From: an uncultured Acetatifactor sp.
GTDB lineage: Bacteria; Bacillota; Clostridia; Lachnospirales; Lachnospiraceae
Assembly: GCA_910586435.1 (NCBI GenBank)
Contig: CAJUGT010000030.1
Coordinates: 1 to 23,442 of the forward strand
Length of the DNA stretch: 23,442 bases
Direction: 5' to 3'
A program made the position numbers and the translations under genes. Below are positions 1 to 6,963 of this stretch, piece after piece (position 1 is the stretch's first letter; each line of letters opens with the position of its first letter). The notes under the pieces were generated by a model that worked only from the letters and a program-made list of their open reading frames with translations, was not told the origin of the DNA and ran no database searches.

Positions 1-131
1 GACACAGAGAAGGGTTTTCAGACGCAAAAGCGGCTGAATAACCCTTCCTTCATAGAGGCATCGAAGTGGAGAGACCGGAACAAGTTCCCGCAAGCGGGAC
101 AAATCGCCATAAATGGCGATTGGAATAGGAG
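1..131 (+). repeat. Structured leader repeat, copy A (left end cut by window)
   Basis: This is the 3' part of a repeat that also occurs at 2153-2347; the two are almost identical from the apical hairpin onward. Visible stems are AAGGGTTTTCAG (from 12) with CTGAATAACCCTT, then a hairpin at 84-100 (GTTCCCG / CGGGAC) and one at 103-120 (ATCGCCAT / ATGGCGAT). The element ends in TGGAATAGGAG, so its last bases are the ribosome binding site (AGGAG, 127-131) of the small gene at 139. The reading frame across the copy is open and runs in frame into that gene. The 5' arms lie outside the window. The role is unknown; a cis-acting RNA is the most economical reading. Confidence 0.75.
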
Positions 132-138
132 AAAAGGA

Positions 139-279
139 ATGGAATACAGGGTGAATATGACTATGGAAAACAAAAGTAAAAAGAGGAAAAAACGGTTGAG
201 AAACATGGTGTTAATGGGTGTGAGTATTCTGCTGTTTGTAAAATATTTTCAGCGCAAAGGCAGAAAGGAAGAGGGGTAA
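139..279 (+). CDS. Small basic single-pass membrane peptide (46 aa), unknown function
   Basis: ATG at 139 follows AGGAG (127-131) with a 7-base gap, and the frame ends at TAA 277-279. The N-terminus is strongly basic (KSKKRKKRLR, about residues 13-21). A short hydrophobic stretch follows (about residues 23-35, MVLMGVSILLFVKYF), then a basic and acidic tail. This suggests a membrane-anchored peptide with a positive-inside N-terminus. It matches no family I recognise. It is the last gene before a strong terminator and directly follows repeat copy A, whose open frame is in phase with it, so a longer N-terminal form starting outside the window cannot be excluded. Confidence 0.6.
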   Translation: MEYRVNMTMENKSKKRKKRLRNMVLMGVSILLFVKYFQRKGRKEEG

Positions 280-292
280 TATAAAATAAGGA

Positions 293-356
293 AATCCTGA
301 TATGAGTGTGAGGTTGCTGTGTGGAAAGCAACCTTACACTTATATCAGGATTTTTT
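293..356 (+). terminator. Rho-independent terminator
   Basis: A long hairpin pairs AATCCTGATATgAGTGT and AGGTTGCT with AAGCAACCT and ACACTTATATCAGGATT around a short purine-rich loop, and is followed at once by a run of T (to 356). It closes the transcript of the 46-aa gene and separates it from the sua5 promoter. Confidence 0.92.
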
Positions 357-424
357 AGAGTGACTGTGAATGGAAGGAACGTAACTTTTAAGAGAATATT
401 TGTGTATGGGGGTAAAATGTTTTC

Positions 425-452
425 TTTACATTTTGAAAATATATGGTATACT
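425..452 (+). promoter_or_regulatory. Sigma-A type promoter for the sua5 operon
   Basis: A -35 box TTTACA (425-430) and a -10 box TATACT (447-452) are separated by 16 bp, in AT-rich DNA downstream of the terminator. The start would lie near 459, giving a leader of about 75 bases before the sua5 start codon. No other good promoter was seen before 536. Confidence 0.75.
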
Positions 453-535
453 TAATACCAGAAACGGATTGACGGAAGTAATTGAAAAACGCGGCGGAAA
501 GTGGCCCGTATGGTTGAAAATGGTAATACAAATAT

Positions 536-1609
536 ATGGAAACGGAAATCGTTAAGGTAAATCATAGATGCGTAAGCCCGGAAGAAGAGCGCAAATTGCG
601 GCGGGCAGGGGAGATTCTGAAGGCAGGGGGACTGGTGGCGTTTCCCACGGAAACCGTATATGGACTTGGGGGGGATGCCATGAATCCCCAGGCTGCAAGA
701 AAAATTTACACGGCAAAAGGGCGGCCTTCTGATAATCCTCTGATTATACATATCGGTCATTTTGAGGATCTTTTTGAAATTGTAAAAGAAGTCCCAGCTG
801 CCGCTGCCAGGCTGGGGGAGGTATTCTGGCCGGGACCCTTGACAATGATACTGCCAAAGGCGGAAAAGGTGCCTTATGAAACCACCGGGGGATTGGAAAC
901 GGTGGCGGTGCGTTTCCCGTCACATCCGGTGGCCAGAAAATTGATTGAGTATGGCGGCGGTTTTGTAGCGGCACCCAGCGCCAACGCTTCAGGAAGGCCC
1001 AGTCCTACCAGCGCGGGACATGTTGTGGAGGATTTGAGCGGGCGGATTGATATGATTGTGGATGGAGGCCCGGTGGGAATAGGAGTGGAATCTACCATTG
1101 TTGACCTGACGGAAGGCACGCCGAGAATTCTGCGGCCGGGGTATATTACACAGGAGATGCTGGAGGACATTTTGGGCCCCGTGGACATTGACGTGACAAT
1201 GATGCGGGATGATAGTGGTCAGGCGCCTAAGGCGCCCGGGATGAAATACCGCCATTACGCCCCTGCGGGCAGACTGGTTATCGTGGAGGGAGAACCGGAA
1301 GAGGTGGTGGCGTATATCAACGCTCAGGTTCTGGCGGACAGCAGGGCGGGAGAACGAACAGGGATTCTTGGGACCAAAGAGCAGTTTGGCAAATATCATG
1401 CGGATGTGGTAAAATGTATTGGAAGCCGTGAGGAGGAAGAGAGTATTGCCAGGAATCTTTTTTCTGTTTTGCGTGAATTTGATGATGAAAAAGTGACAAG
1501 AATATATTCTGAGAGTTTTCCGGCGCAGGGGTTGGGACAGGCCATAATGAACAGGCTGCTGAAAGCGGCGGGGCATTCTGTAGTAAATTTACGCAACAGG
1601 GAGGAGTAA
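536..1609 (+). CDS. ywlC: L-threonylcarbamoyladenylate synthase (Sua5/YwlC type)
   Basis: The 357-residue protein makes threonylcarbamoyl-AMP from threonine, bicarbonate and ATP for the t6A37 modification of ANN-decoding tRNAs (cytosolic). The YrdC fold covers about residues 15-205: FPTETVYGLGG (36-46), the nucleotide-binding KGRPSDNPL (61-69) and the SANASGRPSPTSAGHV block. The linker APGMKYRHYAPAG (about 231-243) and a C-terminal Sua5 domain follow, so this is the long Sua5 form rather than short TsaC. The start at 536 is the only in-frame choice, because TAA lies three codons upstream; the ribosome site is weak. In Firmicutes this gene commonly lies near rpiB and upp, as here. The symbol ywlC follows the Bacillus ortholog; sua5 is equivalent. 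Confidence 0.95.
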   Translation: METEIVKVNHRCVSPEEERKLRRAGEILKAGGLVAFPTETVYGLGGDAMNPQAARKIYTAKGRPSDNPLIIHIGHFEDLFEIVKEVPAAAARLGEVFWPGPLTMILPKAEKVPYETTGGLETVAVRFPSHPVARKLIEYGGGFVAAPSANASGRPSPTSAGHVVEDLSGRIDMIVDGGPVGIGVESTIVDLTEGTPRILRPGYITQEMLEDILGPVDIDVTMMRDDSGQAPKAPGMKYRHYAPAGRLVIVEGEPEEVVAYINAQVLADSRAGERTGILGTKEQFGKYHADVVKCIGSREEEESIARNLFSVLREFDDEKVTRIYSESFPAQGLGQAIMNRLLKAAGHSVVNLRNREE

Positions 1610-1617
1610 GCTGACGT

Positions 1618-2124
1618 ATGATATATGACTATAAAGAGAAGGAAGGATACGTTTCTCTTTGGATAGGAAAATGTAAAGAGCGCAGTGTCATTGACAAATA
1701 TCTTTCTACGGAATACTTTGAAGAAAGTTTTGATGGGGACGTAGTAAAGGCAGAACAGAGTGAAAGATGGAAGAAACTTTTTCTTCCTGCCAATCGGGAC
1801 AGAGATTGTGAGGAAGAATTAAAGGACCGTTTTAACTATGAGTGTTTTAATCAATTTGAGTATGATTTTGGACTGTCCTTTGACGAAGATTTCCGTGAAG
1901 CGGAAGTATTGGACTATGATACAAAGGATTTAGAAGAACTCTTTGACGGATTTTCCTGCTGTGATTCGTTTCTGGAACGAATCACAGAGTTGGATATGAG
2001 TCATTTACATGAGTGTAATACCGCAATTGTTTTATATGATTTCAAATATGAGGGCGGCATCCTGGAAGCGGAACACGAAGATATTTATTTGCGCTTTTTG
2101 GGATATGTTACATACGATAATTGA
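1618..2124 (+). CDS. Imm22-like (DUF4284-type) orphan immunity protein
   Basis: This is a 168-residue, very acidic cytosolic protein. The N-terminal YVSLWIGKCKERSVIDKYL (residues 11-29) resembles the WIG-F/C-K-S-E-E-Y opening of the Imm22/DUF4284 family. The middle part FNQFEYDFGLSFDEDF (77-92) followed by a leucine/aspartate helix also fits that family, whose members are immunity proteins of polymorphic toxin systems. The start follows GGAGGAG at the end of sua5, 8 bases after the sua5 stop, so translation is probably coupled. No toxin gene is present in the window, so it would be an orphan immunity gene placed within a housekeeping operon. The family call is from memory of the motif pattern and is moderate; the reading frame itself is firm. 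Confidence 0.65.
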   Translation: MIYDYKEKEGYVSLWIGKCKERSVIDKYLSTEYFEESFDGDVVKAEQSERWKKLFLPANRDRDCEEELKDRFNYECFNQFEYDFGLSFDEDFREAEVLDYDTKDLEELFDGFSCCDSFLERITELDMSHLHECNTAIVLYDFKYEGGILEAEHEDIYLRFLGYVTYDN

Positions 2125-2152
2125 CGGAGGCAGCGTGTTTGCCGGAGCATAC

Positions 2153-2347
2153 AGTCCAGCTAAGAAGTGTTAAGAGGAAATTTAAAACAGTCTCGAAACG
2201 GGGGCGCAATGTGTCTTTCAGACACAGGGAAGGATTTTCAGACGCTTATGCGGCTGAATAACCCTTCCCTAGTTGGGGCACCGAAGTGCAGAGACCGGAA
2301 CAAGTTCCCGCAAGCGGGACAAATCGCCATAAATGGCGATTGGAATA
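2153..2347 (+). repeat. Structured leader repeat, copy B (upstream of rpiB)
   Basis: This is the most complete copy. The prefix AGTCCAGCTAAGAA (from 2153) recurs at copy C, and AATTTAAAACAGTCTCG at copies C and F. The outer stem is CAGTCTC (2188-2194) with GAGACCG (2291-2297), one mismatch. A private hairpin TGTGTC / GACACA (about 2210-2226) comes next, then the apical stem GGGAAGG with CCTTCCC, and two further hairpins at 2304-2320 and 2323-2340. It ends in TGGAATAAGGAGG, where the Shine-Dalgarno of rpiB begins. It fills the whole gap between the Imm22-like gene and rpiB. A GTG-initiated open frame (2167-2364) crosses it and overlaps the rpiB start by ATGA. Confidence 0.85.
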
Positions 2348-2360
2348 AGGAGGTATGGAT

Positions 2361-2804
2361 ATGATAGCAATAGGAAGTGATCATGGCGGGTATGAATTAA
2401 AGCAGCATGTAATTCAATATTTGGACGAAAAGAAGATTCCCTATGAGGACATGGGGTGTCATAGCAGGGAAAGCTGTGATTACGCTGAGTTTGGCCATGC
2501 TGTGGCAAGGGCTGTGGCAGAGGGAAAATGTGAGAAAGGCATAGTGATTTGCACCACCGGCATAGGTATCAGTATTTCTGCCAACAAAATTCCCGGAATT
2601 CGCTGCGCGTTGTGCGGTGACAGTTTTTCGGCCAGGATGACCAGACTTCATAACGATGCCAATGTGCTGGCCATGGGAGCGGGAATCATTGGAACGAATC
2701 TGGCGTTGGAAATTGTGGATGTATTTCTAAATACGGAATTCTCCAATGAAGAGCGCCATATCAGAAGAATTGGCCTGATAGAGAAAACAGAGACAGATAA
2801 TTGA
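2361..2804 (+). CDS. rpiB: Ribose-5-phosphate isomerase B
   Basis: The 147-residue protein interconverts ribose 5-phosphate and ribulose 5-phosphate in the non-oxidative pentose phosphate pathway (or acts on related RpiB/LacAB sugars). Motifs seen are GSDHGG at 5-10, the catalytic-base region CTTGIGISISANK (Cys64, Thr66, Gly67) and RLHNDANVL (His97-Asn98). I chose ATG 2361 rather than ATG 2355, because the strong AAGGAGG (2347-2353) is 7 bases from 2361 but only 1 from 2355, and the family normally begins M-x-I-x-G-x-D-H. Length is usual for the family. It follows structured repeat copy B and precedes upp by 53 bases. Confidence 0.93.
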   Translation: MIAIGSDHGGYELKQHVIQYLDEKKIPYEDMGCHSRESCDYAEFGHAVARAVAEGKCEKGIVICTTGIGISISANKIPGIRCALCGDSFSARMTRLHNDANVLAMGAGIIGTNLALEIVDVFLNTEFSNEERHIRRIGLIEKTETDN

Positions 2805-2857
2805 CTTAACCGCTGCGGAGAAAATGGGCGTGGAACGGAATAGGAGGCAAACTTACG

Positions 2858-3487
2858 ATGGCGAATGTAGTAATTATGGATCACCCACTGATACAACATA
2901 AAATTGGCTTGATACGGAGAAAGGATACAGGGACAAAGGATTTTCGGCAGACCATCAGCGAAATTGCCATGTTGATCTGCTATGAGGCCACCAGAGATTT
3001 GAAACTGGCAGATGTAGAAATAGAAACGCCTATCTGCAAGACGAAAGTAAAGGCGCTTCAGGGAAAGAAGATGGCCATAGTTCCGATTCTGCGGGCAGGG
3101 CTTGGAATGGTGGATGGTATGCTGAGTCTGATTCCTGCCGCCAAGGTGGGGCATATCGGTCTGTACAGGGATCCGGAGACTTTGAAGCCGGTGGAATATT
3201 ATTGTAAGCTCCCTGCGGACTGTGCAGAGCGGGAGGTTTTTGTGGTGGACCCCATGCTGGCCACAGGAGGATCTTCCGTGGCGGCCATTCGGATGCTGAA
3301 GGAGAAAGGATGTAAAAATATTCATTTTATGTGCATTATTGCGGCGCCGGAAGGTATTGAGGCAATGAAGGAGGCGCATCCGGATGTGGATCTCTATGTG
3401 GGGGCGCTGGATGAGAAACTGAACGAACATGGCTATATTGTGCCGGGGCTTGGGGATGCCGGGGACAGGATTTTTGGGACGAAATGA
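2858..3487 (+). CDS. upp: Uracil phosphoribosyltransferase
   Basis: The 209-residue cytosolic salvage enzyme converts uracil and PRPP to UMP. It is recognised along its full length: PILRAGLGM (76-84), the PRPP-binding loop VVDPMLATGGSS (129-140), which includes the conserved DPMLATGGS, and the uracil-binding C-terminus GYIVPGLGDAGDRIFGTK. Length is standard. AGGAGG (2842-2847) lies 10 bases before the ATG. The preceding GGAACGGAATAGGAGG (2832-2847) looks like the tail of the structured repeat family. The gene ends one base before the next start codon, so it is cotranscribed and translationally coupled with the dCMP deaminase gene; both enzymes serve pyrimidine salvage. Confidence 0.96.
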   Translation: MANVVIMDHPLIQHKIGLIRRKDTGTKDFRQTISEIAMLICYEATRDLKLADVEIETPICKTKVKALQGKKMAIVPILRAGLGMVDGMLSLIPAAKVGHIGLYRDPETLKPVEYYCKLPADCAEREVFVVDPMLATGGSSVAAIRMLKEKGCKNIHFMCIIAAPEGIEAMKEAHPDVDLYVGALDEKLNEHGYIVPGLGDAGDRIFGTK

Positions 3488-3488
3488 T

Positions 3489-3974
3489 ATGAGTGAGAAG
3501 AGAGCGGATTATATCAGCTGGGATGAATATTTCATGGGAGTAGCGCAACTGTCCGGGATGCGTTCCAAAGATCCCAGCACGCAGGTAGGGGCCTGCATTG
3601 TGGGCAATGACAATAAAATTTTGTCCGTGGGTTATAATGGTTTTCCTTCCGGCTGCTCCGATGAAGAATTTCCCTGGGCAAAGGAAGGGGAGGAATTGGA
3701 GACAAAGTATCCCTTTGTGACCCATGGAGAGCTGAATGCCATTCTGAATTATCGGGGAGGTTCTCTGGAAGGAGCCAAGTTATATGTTTCCCTTTTTCCC
3801 TGCAATGAATGTGCCAAAGCCATTATTCAGGCAGGAATTAAAACGGTTGTATATGACAGCGACAAATATATTGGGTCAACGGCCAACCGTGCTTCAAAGA
3901 GGATGTTTGACGCTGCCGGCGTGGTTTATGTGCCCTATTCCAGGTCCGGACGGGAAATTCATATCAAAGTATAG
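3489..3974 (+). CDS. Deoxycytidylate (dCMP) deaminase, ComEB family
   Basis: The 161-residue zinc enzyme deaminates dCMP to dUMP for dTMP synthesis. The zinc and catalytic signature is present: HGELNAI (His79, catalytic Glu81) and PCNECAK (Cys105, Cys108). The substrate-binding stretch SKDPSTQVGACIV (26-38) and GYNGFPSGC are typical of ComEB/dCMP deaminases. The start at 3489 lies one base after the upp stop and gives the usual N-terminus (MSEKRADYISWDEYFM); a longer in-frame extension back to 3429 would lie inside upp and is not supported. It follows upp and precedes a secreted hydrolase gene by 13 bases. Confidence 0.93.
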   Translation: MSEKRADYISWDEYFMGVAQLSGMRSKDPSTQVGACIVGNDNKILSVGYNGFPSGCSDEEFPWAKEGEELETKYPFVTHGELNAILNYRGGSLEGAKLYVSLFPCNECAKAIIQAGIKTVVYDSDKYIGSTANRASKRMFDAAGVVYVPYSRSGREIHIKV

Positions 3975-3987
3975 GTGAGTGCAGGCG

Positions 3988-5145
3988 ATGAAAATATGGA
4001 AGAAAGCGGCAGTATTGTCTCTGGTGGTGCTTCTGGCGGGAACAAACGGTTCGGTTACGGTTTCCGCTACTTCTACTACAAAGGATAAAATTAATCAAAC
4101 GGAAAAAGAAAAGGATAATCTTCAGGATGAGCTGGATAAGACACAGGAAAATCTGGACAATCTTGAGGATCAAAGGGATACACTGGAAAAGGAGTTGGCG
4201 TATTTGAATCGTCAGCTTACAGAGGTGGTGGAGGAACTGGCAAAGCTGGAAGAGCAGATCAGGGAAAAAGAACAGGAAATAGCGGACACCCAGGCTGCTT
4301 TGGAGGAAGCGAAGAAGACAGAGGAATGGCAATATGACAGTATGGTGGCCATTGTCCGCTGCATGTATGAACGGCAGGAAGACACTTATCTGTCAGCCCT
4401 TCTGACAGCGGGGAGTCTGACAGATCTTTTAAACAGAGCGGATTATATTGAGAAGACAGTGGCGTATGAGCAGAAAGTGTTGAAAGAGTACCAGGAAAAC
4501 CGGCTCCTGATTACCAGAGAGGAGGCCAGGCTTCAGGCTGAGAAAATTGATTTGGATAACTTGCAGCTTCTGACGGAGGTGGAGAGAGAAAAGGTTACGG
4601 AGCTTATAAGCAAAACGGCAAATTCCATTACAAAATACGCTGACCAAATATCGGACGCGGAACAGAAAGCTCTTGCGTATGAAGCGGAGATTAAGAAAAA
4701 GGAAGAAGATCTGGAATATCTGAAGAAAAAGCTGGCGGAAGAAATTGCCCTGTCCCAGGCGGCGGCAAATGCGGCCAAAAGGGATATTTCGGAGGTAAGC
4801 TTTGCGGAAGGGGATGTATATCTGCTGGCAAATCTGATATATTGTGAGGCCGGGGGGGAACCCTACGAGGGCAAACTGGGCGTGGGAAGCGTGGTAATCA
4901 ACAGAGTATTGAGCTCTAAATTTCCCGATTCCATTTTGGGCGTAATTTATCAGAAAGGACAGTTTTCGCCGGTGGCGAGCGGACGGCTTGATCTGGCTCT
5001 GTCCTCCAATATGGCCAATGAGGATTGCTACAGGGCGGCGGAAGAGGCCATGGCAGGAACTACCAATGTAGGGAACTGTGTCTTCTTCAGAACTCCAATT
5101 CCGGGGCTCACAGGCATCAGCATTGGAGGGCATATCTTCTATTGA
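3988..5145 (+). CDS. Secreted cell-wall hydrolase: PcsB-like coiled coil plus SleB-type catalytic domain
   Basis: The protein has 385 residues. Residues 1-27 are a Sec signal peptide (MKIWKK, hydrophobic core, cleavage near VSA). Residues about 30-265 form a long charged coiled coil of the PcsB/CwlO type, which in relatives controls hydrolase activity through FtsEX-like partners. Residues about 270-385 are a SleB/Hydrolase_2 domain (NLIYCEAGGEPYEGKLGV, with Glu287 in the position of the catalytic glutamate; VINRVLSSKFP; QFSPV), expected to be a muralytic transglycosylase-like enzyme. ATG 3988 is preferred over GTG 3979, because AGGTGA (3974-3979) is correctly spaced for 3988. It acts outside the membrane in peptidoglycan remodelling. 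It is the last gene of this operon; I see no clear terminator after it. Confidence 0.88.
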   Translation: MKIWKKAAVLSLVVLLAGTNGSVTVSATSTTKDKINQTEKEKDNLQDELDKTQENLDNLEDQRDTLEKELAYLNRQLTEVVEELAKLEEQIREKEQEIADTQAALEEAKKTEEWQYDSMVAIVRCMYERQEDTYLSALLTAGSLTDLLNRADYIEKTVAYEQKVLKEYQENRLLITREEARLQAEKIDLDNLQLLTEVEREKVTELISKTANSITKYADQISDAEQKALAYEAEIKKKEEDLEYLKKKLAEEIALSQAAANAAKRDISEVSFAEGDVYLLANLIYCEAGGEPYEGKLGVGSVVINRVLSSKFPDSILGVIYQKGQFSPVASGRLDLALSSNMANEDCYRAAEEAMAGTTNVGNCVFFRTPIPGLTGISIGGHIFY

Positions 5146-5169
5146 AGACAGGGCGCGGAATGTGTGGTG

Positions 5170-5652
5170 TCATAAACCCAGCTTGTCCAAAGGGTCCTGT
5201 AAGGCATTTAGTTTAGATTGATAGAGATAGGAAAGCAGATGATTCAGACTGTATAAACAGGAGGACATCTGTTTTTTTGTGATCAGATTTTGCTCCAGGG
5301 CAGCCGCCAATTCATCCAAATCGACTACTTCGGTCCTTCCGTCAGGATATATGATGACGTCGGCCAGCAAATCTGTCATGATGAGAGCCTGTTCCTCCGG
5401 CTCCACTATGTATTCCGCAATGTCGCAATACCAATACAATAAACTGTTGTCGCTGCGATAAAATTTGCTTACCTTGAAGCCTTTTTTCAGAAAATAGCAG
5501 GAGCTTCCATGAGTGAAGCTGGTTTTGGGACTTAGGGTATCCCATTTGGTGATGAGAGTATCGTCATCTTGAGCTATGATTATGTCGTCTTTTAATAAAT
5601 CATATTTGGTAGGTATCAATTTTCTGCGGTATATTTTGGTAATTTGTATCAT
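5170..5652 (-). CDS. DUF402 family protein
   Basis: This leftward gene encodes 160 residues. The DUF402 core is visible as YWYCDIAEY (73-81), DLLADVIIYPDGRTEVVDLDEL (94-115) and a helical C-terminus. DUF402 includes the nucleoside tri/diphosphatase Ntdp and FomD-type phosphatases, where the acidic residues bind metal; a phosphatase role is therefore possible but not shown. The start is supported by AAAGGAG about 7 bases upstream on the minus strand. It has its own promoter (5715-5743) and converges with the hydrolase gene, ending 25 bases from it. Confidence 0.82.
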   Translation of the reverse strand: MIQITKIYRRKLIPTKYDLLKDDIIIAQDDDTLITKWDTLSPKTSFTHGSSCYFLKKGFKVSKFYRSDNSLLYWYCDIAEYIVEPEEQALIMTDLLADVIIYPDGRTEVVDLDELAAALEQNLITKKQMSSCLYSLNHLLSYLYQSKLNALQDPLDKLGL

Positions 5653-5714
5653 AAGAACTCCTTTCTAAGCGCAGTATGTTATAGCGGCAGCAAAAAATTG
5701 AATTATGTGATTAT

Positions 5715-5743
5715 AGTATACAGCCCAAAAGGTGCTCCGTCAA
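5715..5743 (-). promoter_or_regulatory. Sigma-A promoter of the DUF402 gene
   Basis: On the minus strand, -35 TTGACG (5743-5738) and -10 TATACT (5720-5715) are separated by exactly 17 bp. The transcript would start near 5708, about 55 bases before the start codon. This is the best promoter match in the window. Confidence 0.82.
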
Positions 5744-5754
5744 TGGCGAGCGGC

Positions 5755-5803
5755 AAATCCATAACAGTTCAGACTTGTTATTATGGATTTACTGGTATAA
5801 AAT
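5755..5803 (+). promoter_or_regulatory. Promoter with inverted repeat ahead of the Wadjet operon
   Basis: A candidate -35 TTGTTA (5775-5780), a 17-bp spacer and -10 TAAAAT (5798-5803) point toward jetD. A perfect 10-bp inverted repeat, AAATCCATAA (5755-5764) and TTATGGATTT (5781-5790), has its right arm inside the promoter spacer. This arrangement would suit a repressor site. The promoter boxes are moderate matches; the inverted repeat is plain in the sequence, but its role is inferred. Confidence 0.5.
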
Positions 5804-5879
5804 AATTATAGTTCAATGAGCTGTCTGAGCTGTTTATAAAAACAATAAAAGAATAAGACAAAGAAGACAGGAAGAAGAA

Positions 5880-6950
5880 ATGAAAAAAATTTCGCTGGAA
5901 CAGTTGATGGAAGAAAGTGGGACAGAGGATTACAGAGAGCAATATGGTTATGTATGCAGGTTGATGGAAGAGAAGAGAATACTTCCGGTGAAAAGTTCTC
6001 CACTCAACGGGAAAAAACCGGCGCTGCACAGGAGTTACTGGCTGGTGGAGGACACTGTTGACTACAGTGGGCTGATAGAGGAGCTGAAATATGATATTAC
6101 TCCTGAAATCAAAACGGATTACTATATGAATCACCTTGATGTGTACCAGGAAGAGAAAAAATGGGTGAATCTTCTGAACGATTATTTTTCAAAACAGAAA
6201 GGGAAGGAGATTTCCCCATGGAGCTGTCAGCAGGAGCCGGAAAAATGGCAGGATGTCATCTCATTGAATGAAAGAAGCTTTCAGATATGGGGAAGGGAAA
6301 AATTTCTGCAAAGAGAGCAGGGACGGAGGATATTGGCCCATTGCGGGGTGGAGACGCAACAGCTGGGAGTATATGAAACCACAGAGCCTCTGGCGTACTA
6401 TTCCGTCAGCAGGATGATTCCCCAGACAGTAGTTATCCTGGAAAATAAAGATACTTTTTACAGTATGCGTCTTCATTTAATGAATATGTGTAAGGAGCAG
6501 TGTTCCGGCATCATTTTCGGCGTGGAGGTGGGGACGGTGGTGTATGGAGCGGGAAAGGGGATTCTGCGGTCTTATGAAGATTTTCGCTTTTGTGTGGAAC
6601 CTCATATCAATGAAAGGGAGAACCAGATTTTGTATTTCGGAGATTTGGATTATGAAGGCATAGGTATTTTTGAGCGTCTGGCCGGTTTGTTTGACGCCGA
6701 AGGCATAGAAATTTGTTGCCGGGTGACGGGGCATAGAGTCCTTCCTTTTATACAGGCCTATGAAAAGATGGTGGAAAAAGCGGAGCGCTGTGGTATTGAT
6801 TTCCTGCCGGAGTCCAGTGAGAAGCAGAACCGCAATCTCTCAGGACTTTTTTGGAGTTTTTTTCCCAAGAATCTGCAAGATAAAATGCTTCAGATTCTTG
6901 AGAGCGGAAAATATATTCCCCAGGAAATTGTCAATATTATGGATTTTTGA
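5880..6950 (+). CDS. jetD: Wadjet nuclease subunit JetD (toprim, DUF2220-type)
   Basis: The protein has 356 residues. In Wadjet systems JetD is the toprim (topoisomerase VI-like) nuclease that cleaves closed circular plasmid DNA after the JetABC SMC motor has extruded it. An N-terminal winged-helix-like half (about 1-165) is followed by the toprim half: VVILENKDTF (Glu188, Asn189, Lys190), VVYGAGKG (220-227), then ILYFGDLDYEGIGIF with the acidic pair Asp255/Asp257, and the family-typical C-terminus IPQEIVNIMDF. All key acidic residues are present, so it should be active. AAGAAGAAA is only a weak ribosome site before ATG 5880. It is the first gene of the operon, unlike the jetABCD order of the best-studied systems, and jetA begins 13 bases after its stop. 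Confidence 0.9.
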   Translation: MKKISLEQLMEESGTEDYREQYGYVCRLMEEKRILPVKSSPLNGKKPALHRSYWLVEDTVDYSGLIEELKYDITPEIKTDYYMNHLDVYQEEKKWVNLLNDYFSKQKGKEISPWSCQQEPEKWQDVISLNERSFQIWGREKFLQREQGRRILAHCGVETQQLGVYETTEPLAYYSVSRMIPQTVVILENKDTFYSMRLHLMNMCKEQCSGIIFGVEVGTVVYGAGKGILRSYEDFRFCVEPHINERENQILYFGDLDYEGIGIFERLAGLFDAEGIEICCRVTGHRVLPFIQAYEKMVEKAERCGIDFLPESSEKQNRNLSGLFWSFFPKNLQDKMLQILESGKYIPQEIVNIMDF

Positions 6951-6963
6951 AATGGAGGAAAGG

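Noticed and set aside
989..1576. 195-residue minus-strand frame inside sua5
   Set aside because: Antisense shadow of a clear conserved gene, with no ribosome site or domain.
6760..6963. 68-residue N-terminal extension of JetA in the same frame
   Set aside because: It overlaps jetD in another frame, has no ribosome site at its ATG, and the strong GGAGG at 6954-6958 is placed for ATG 6964.
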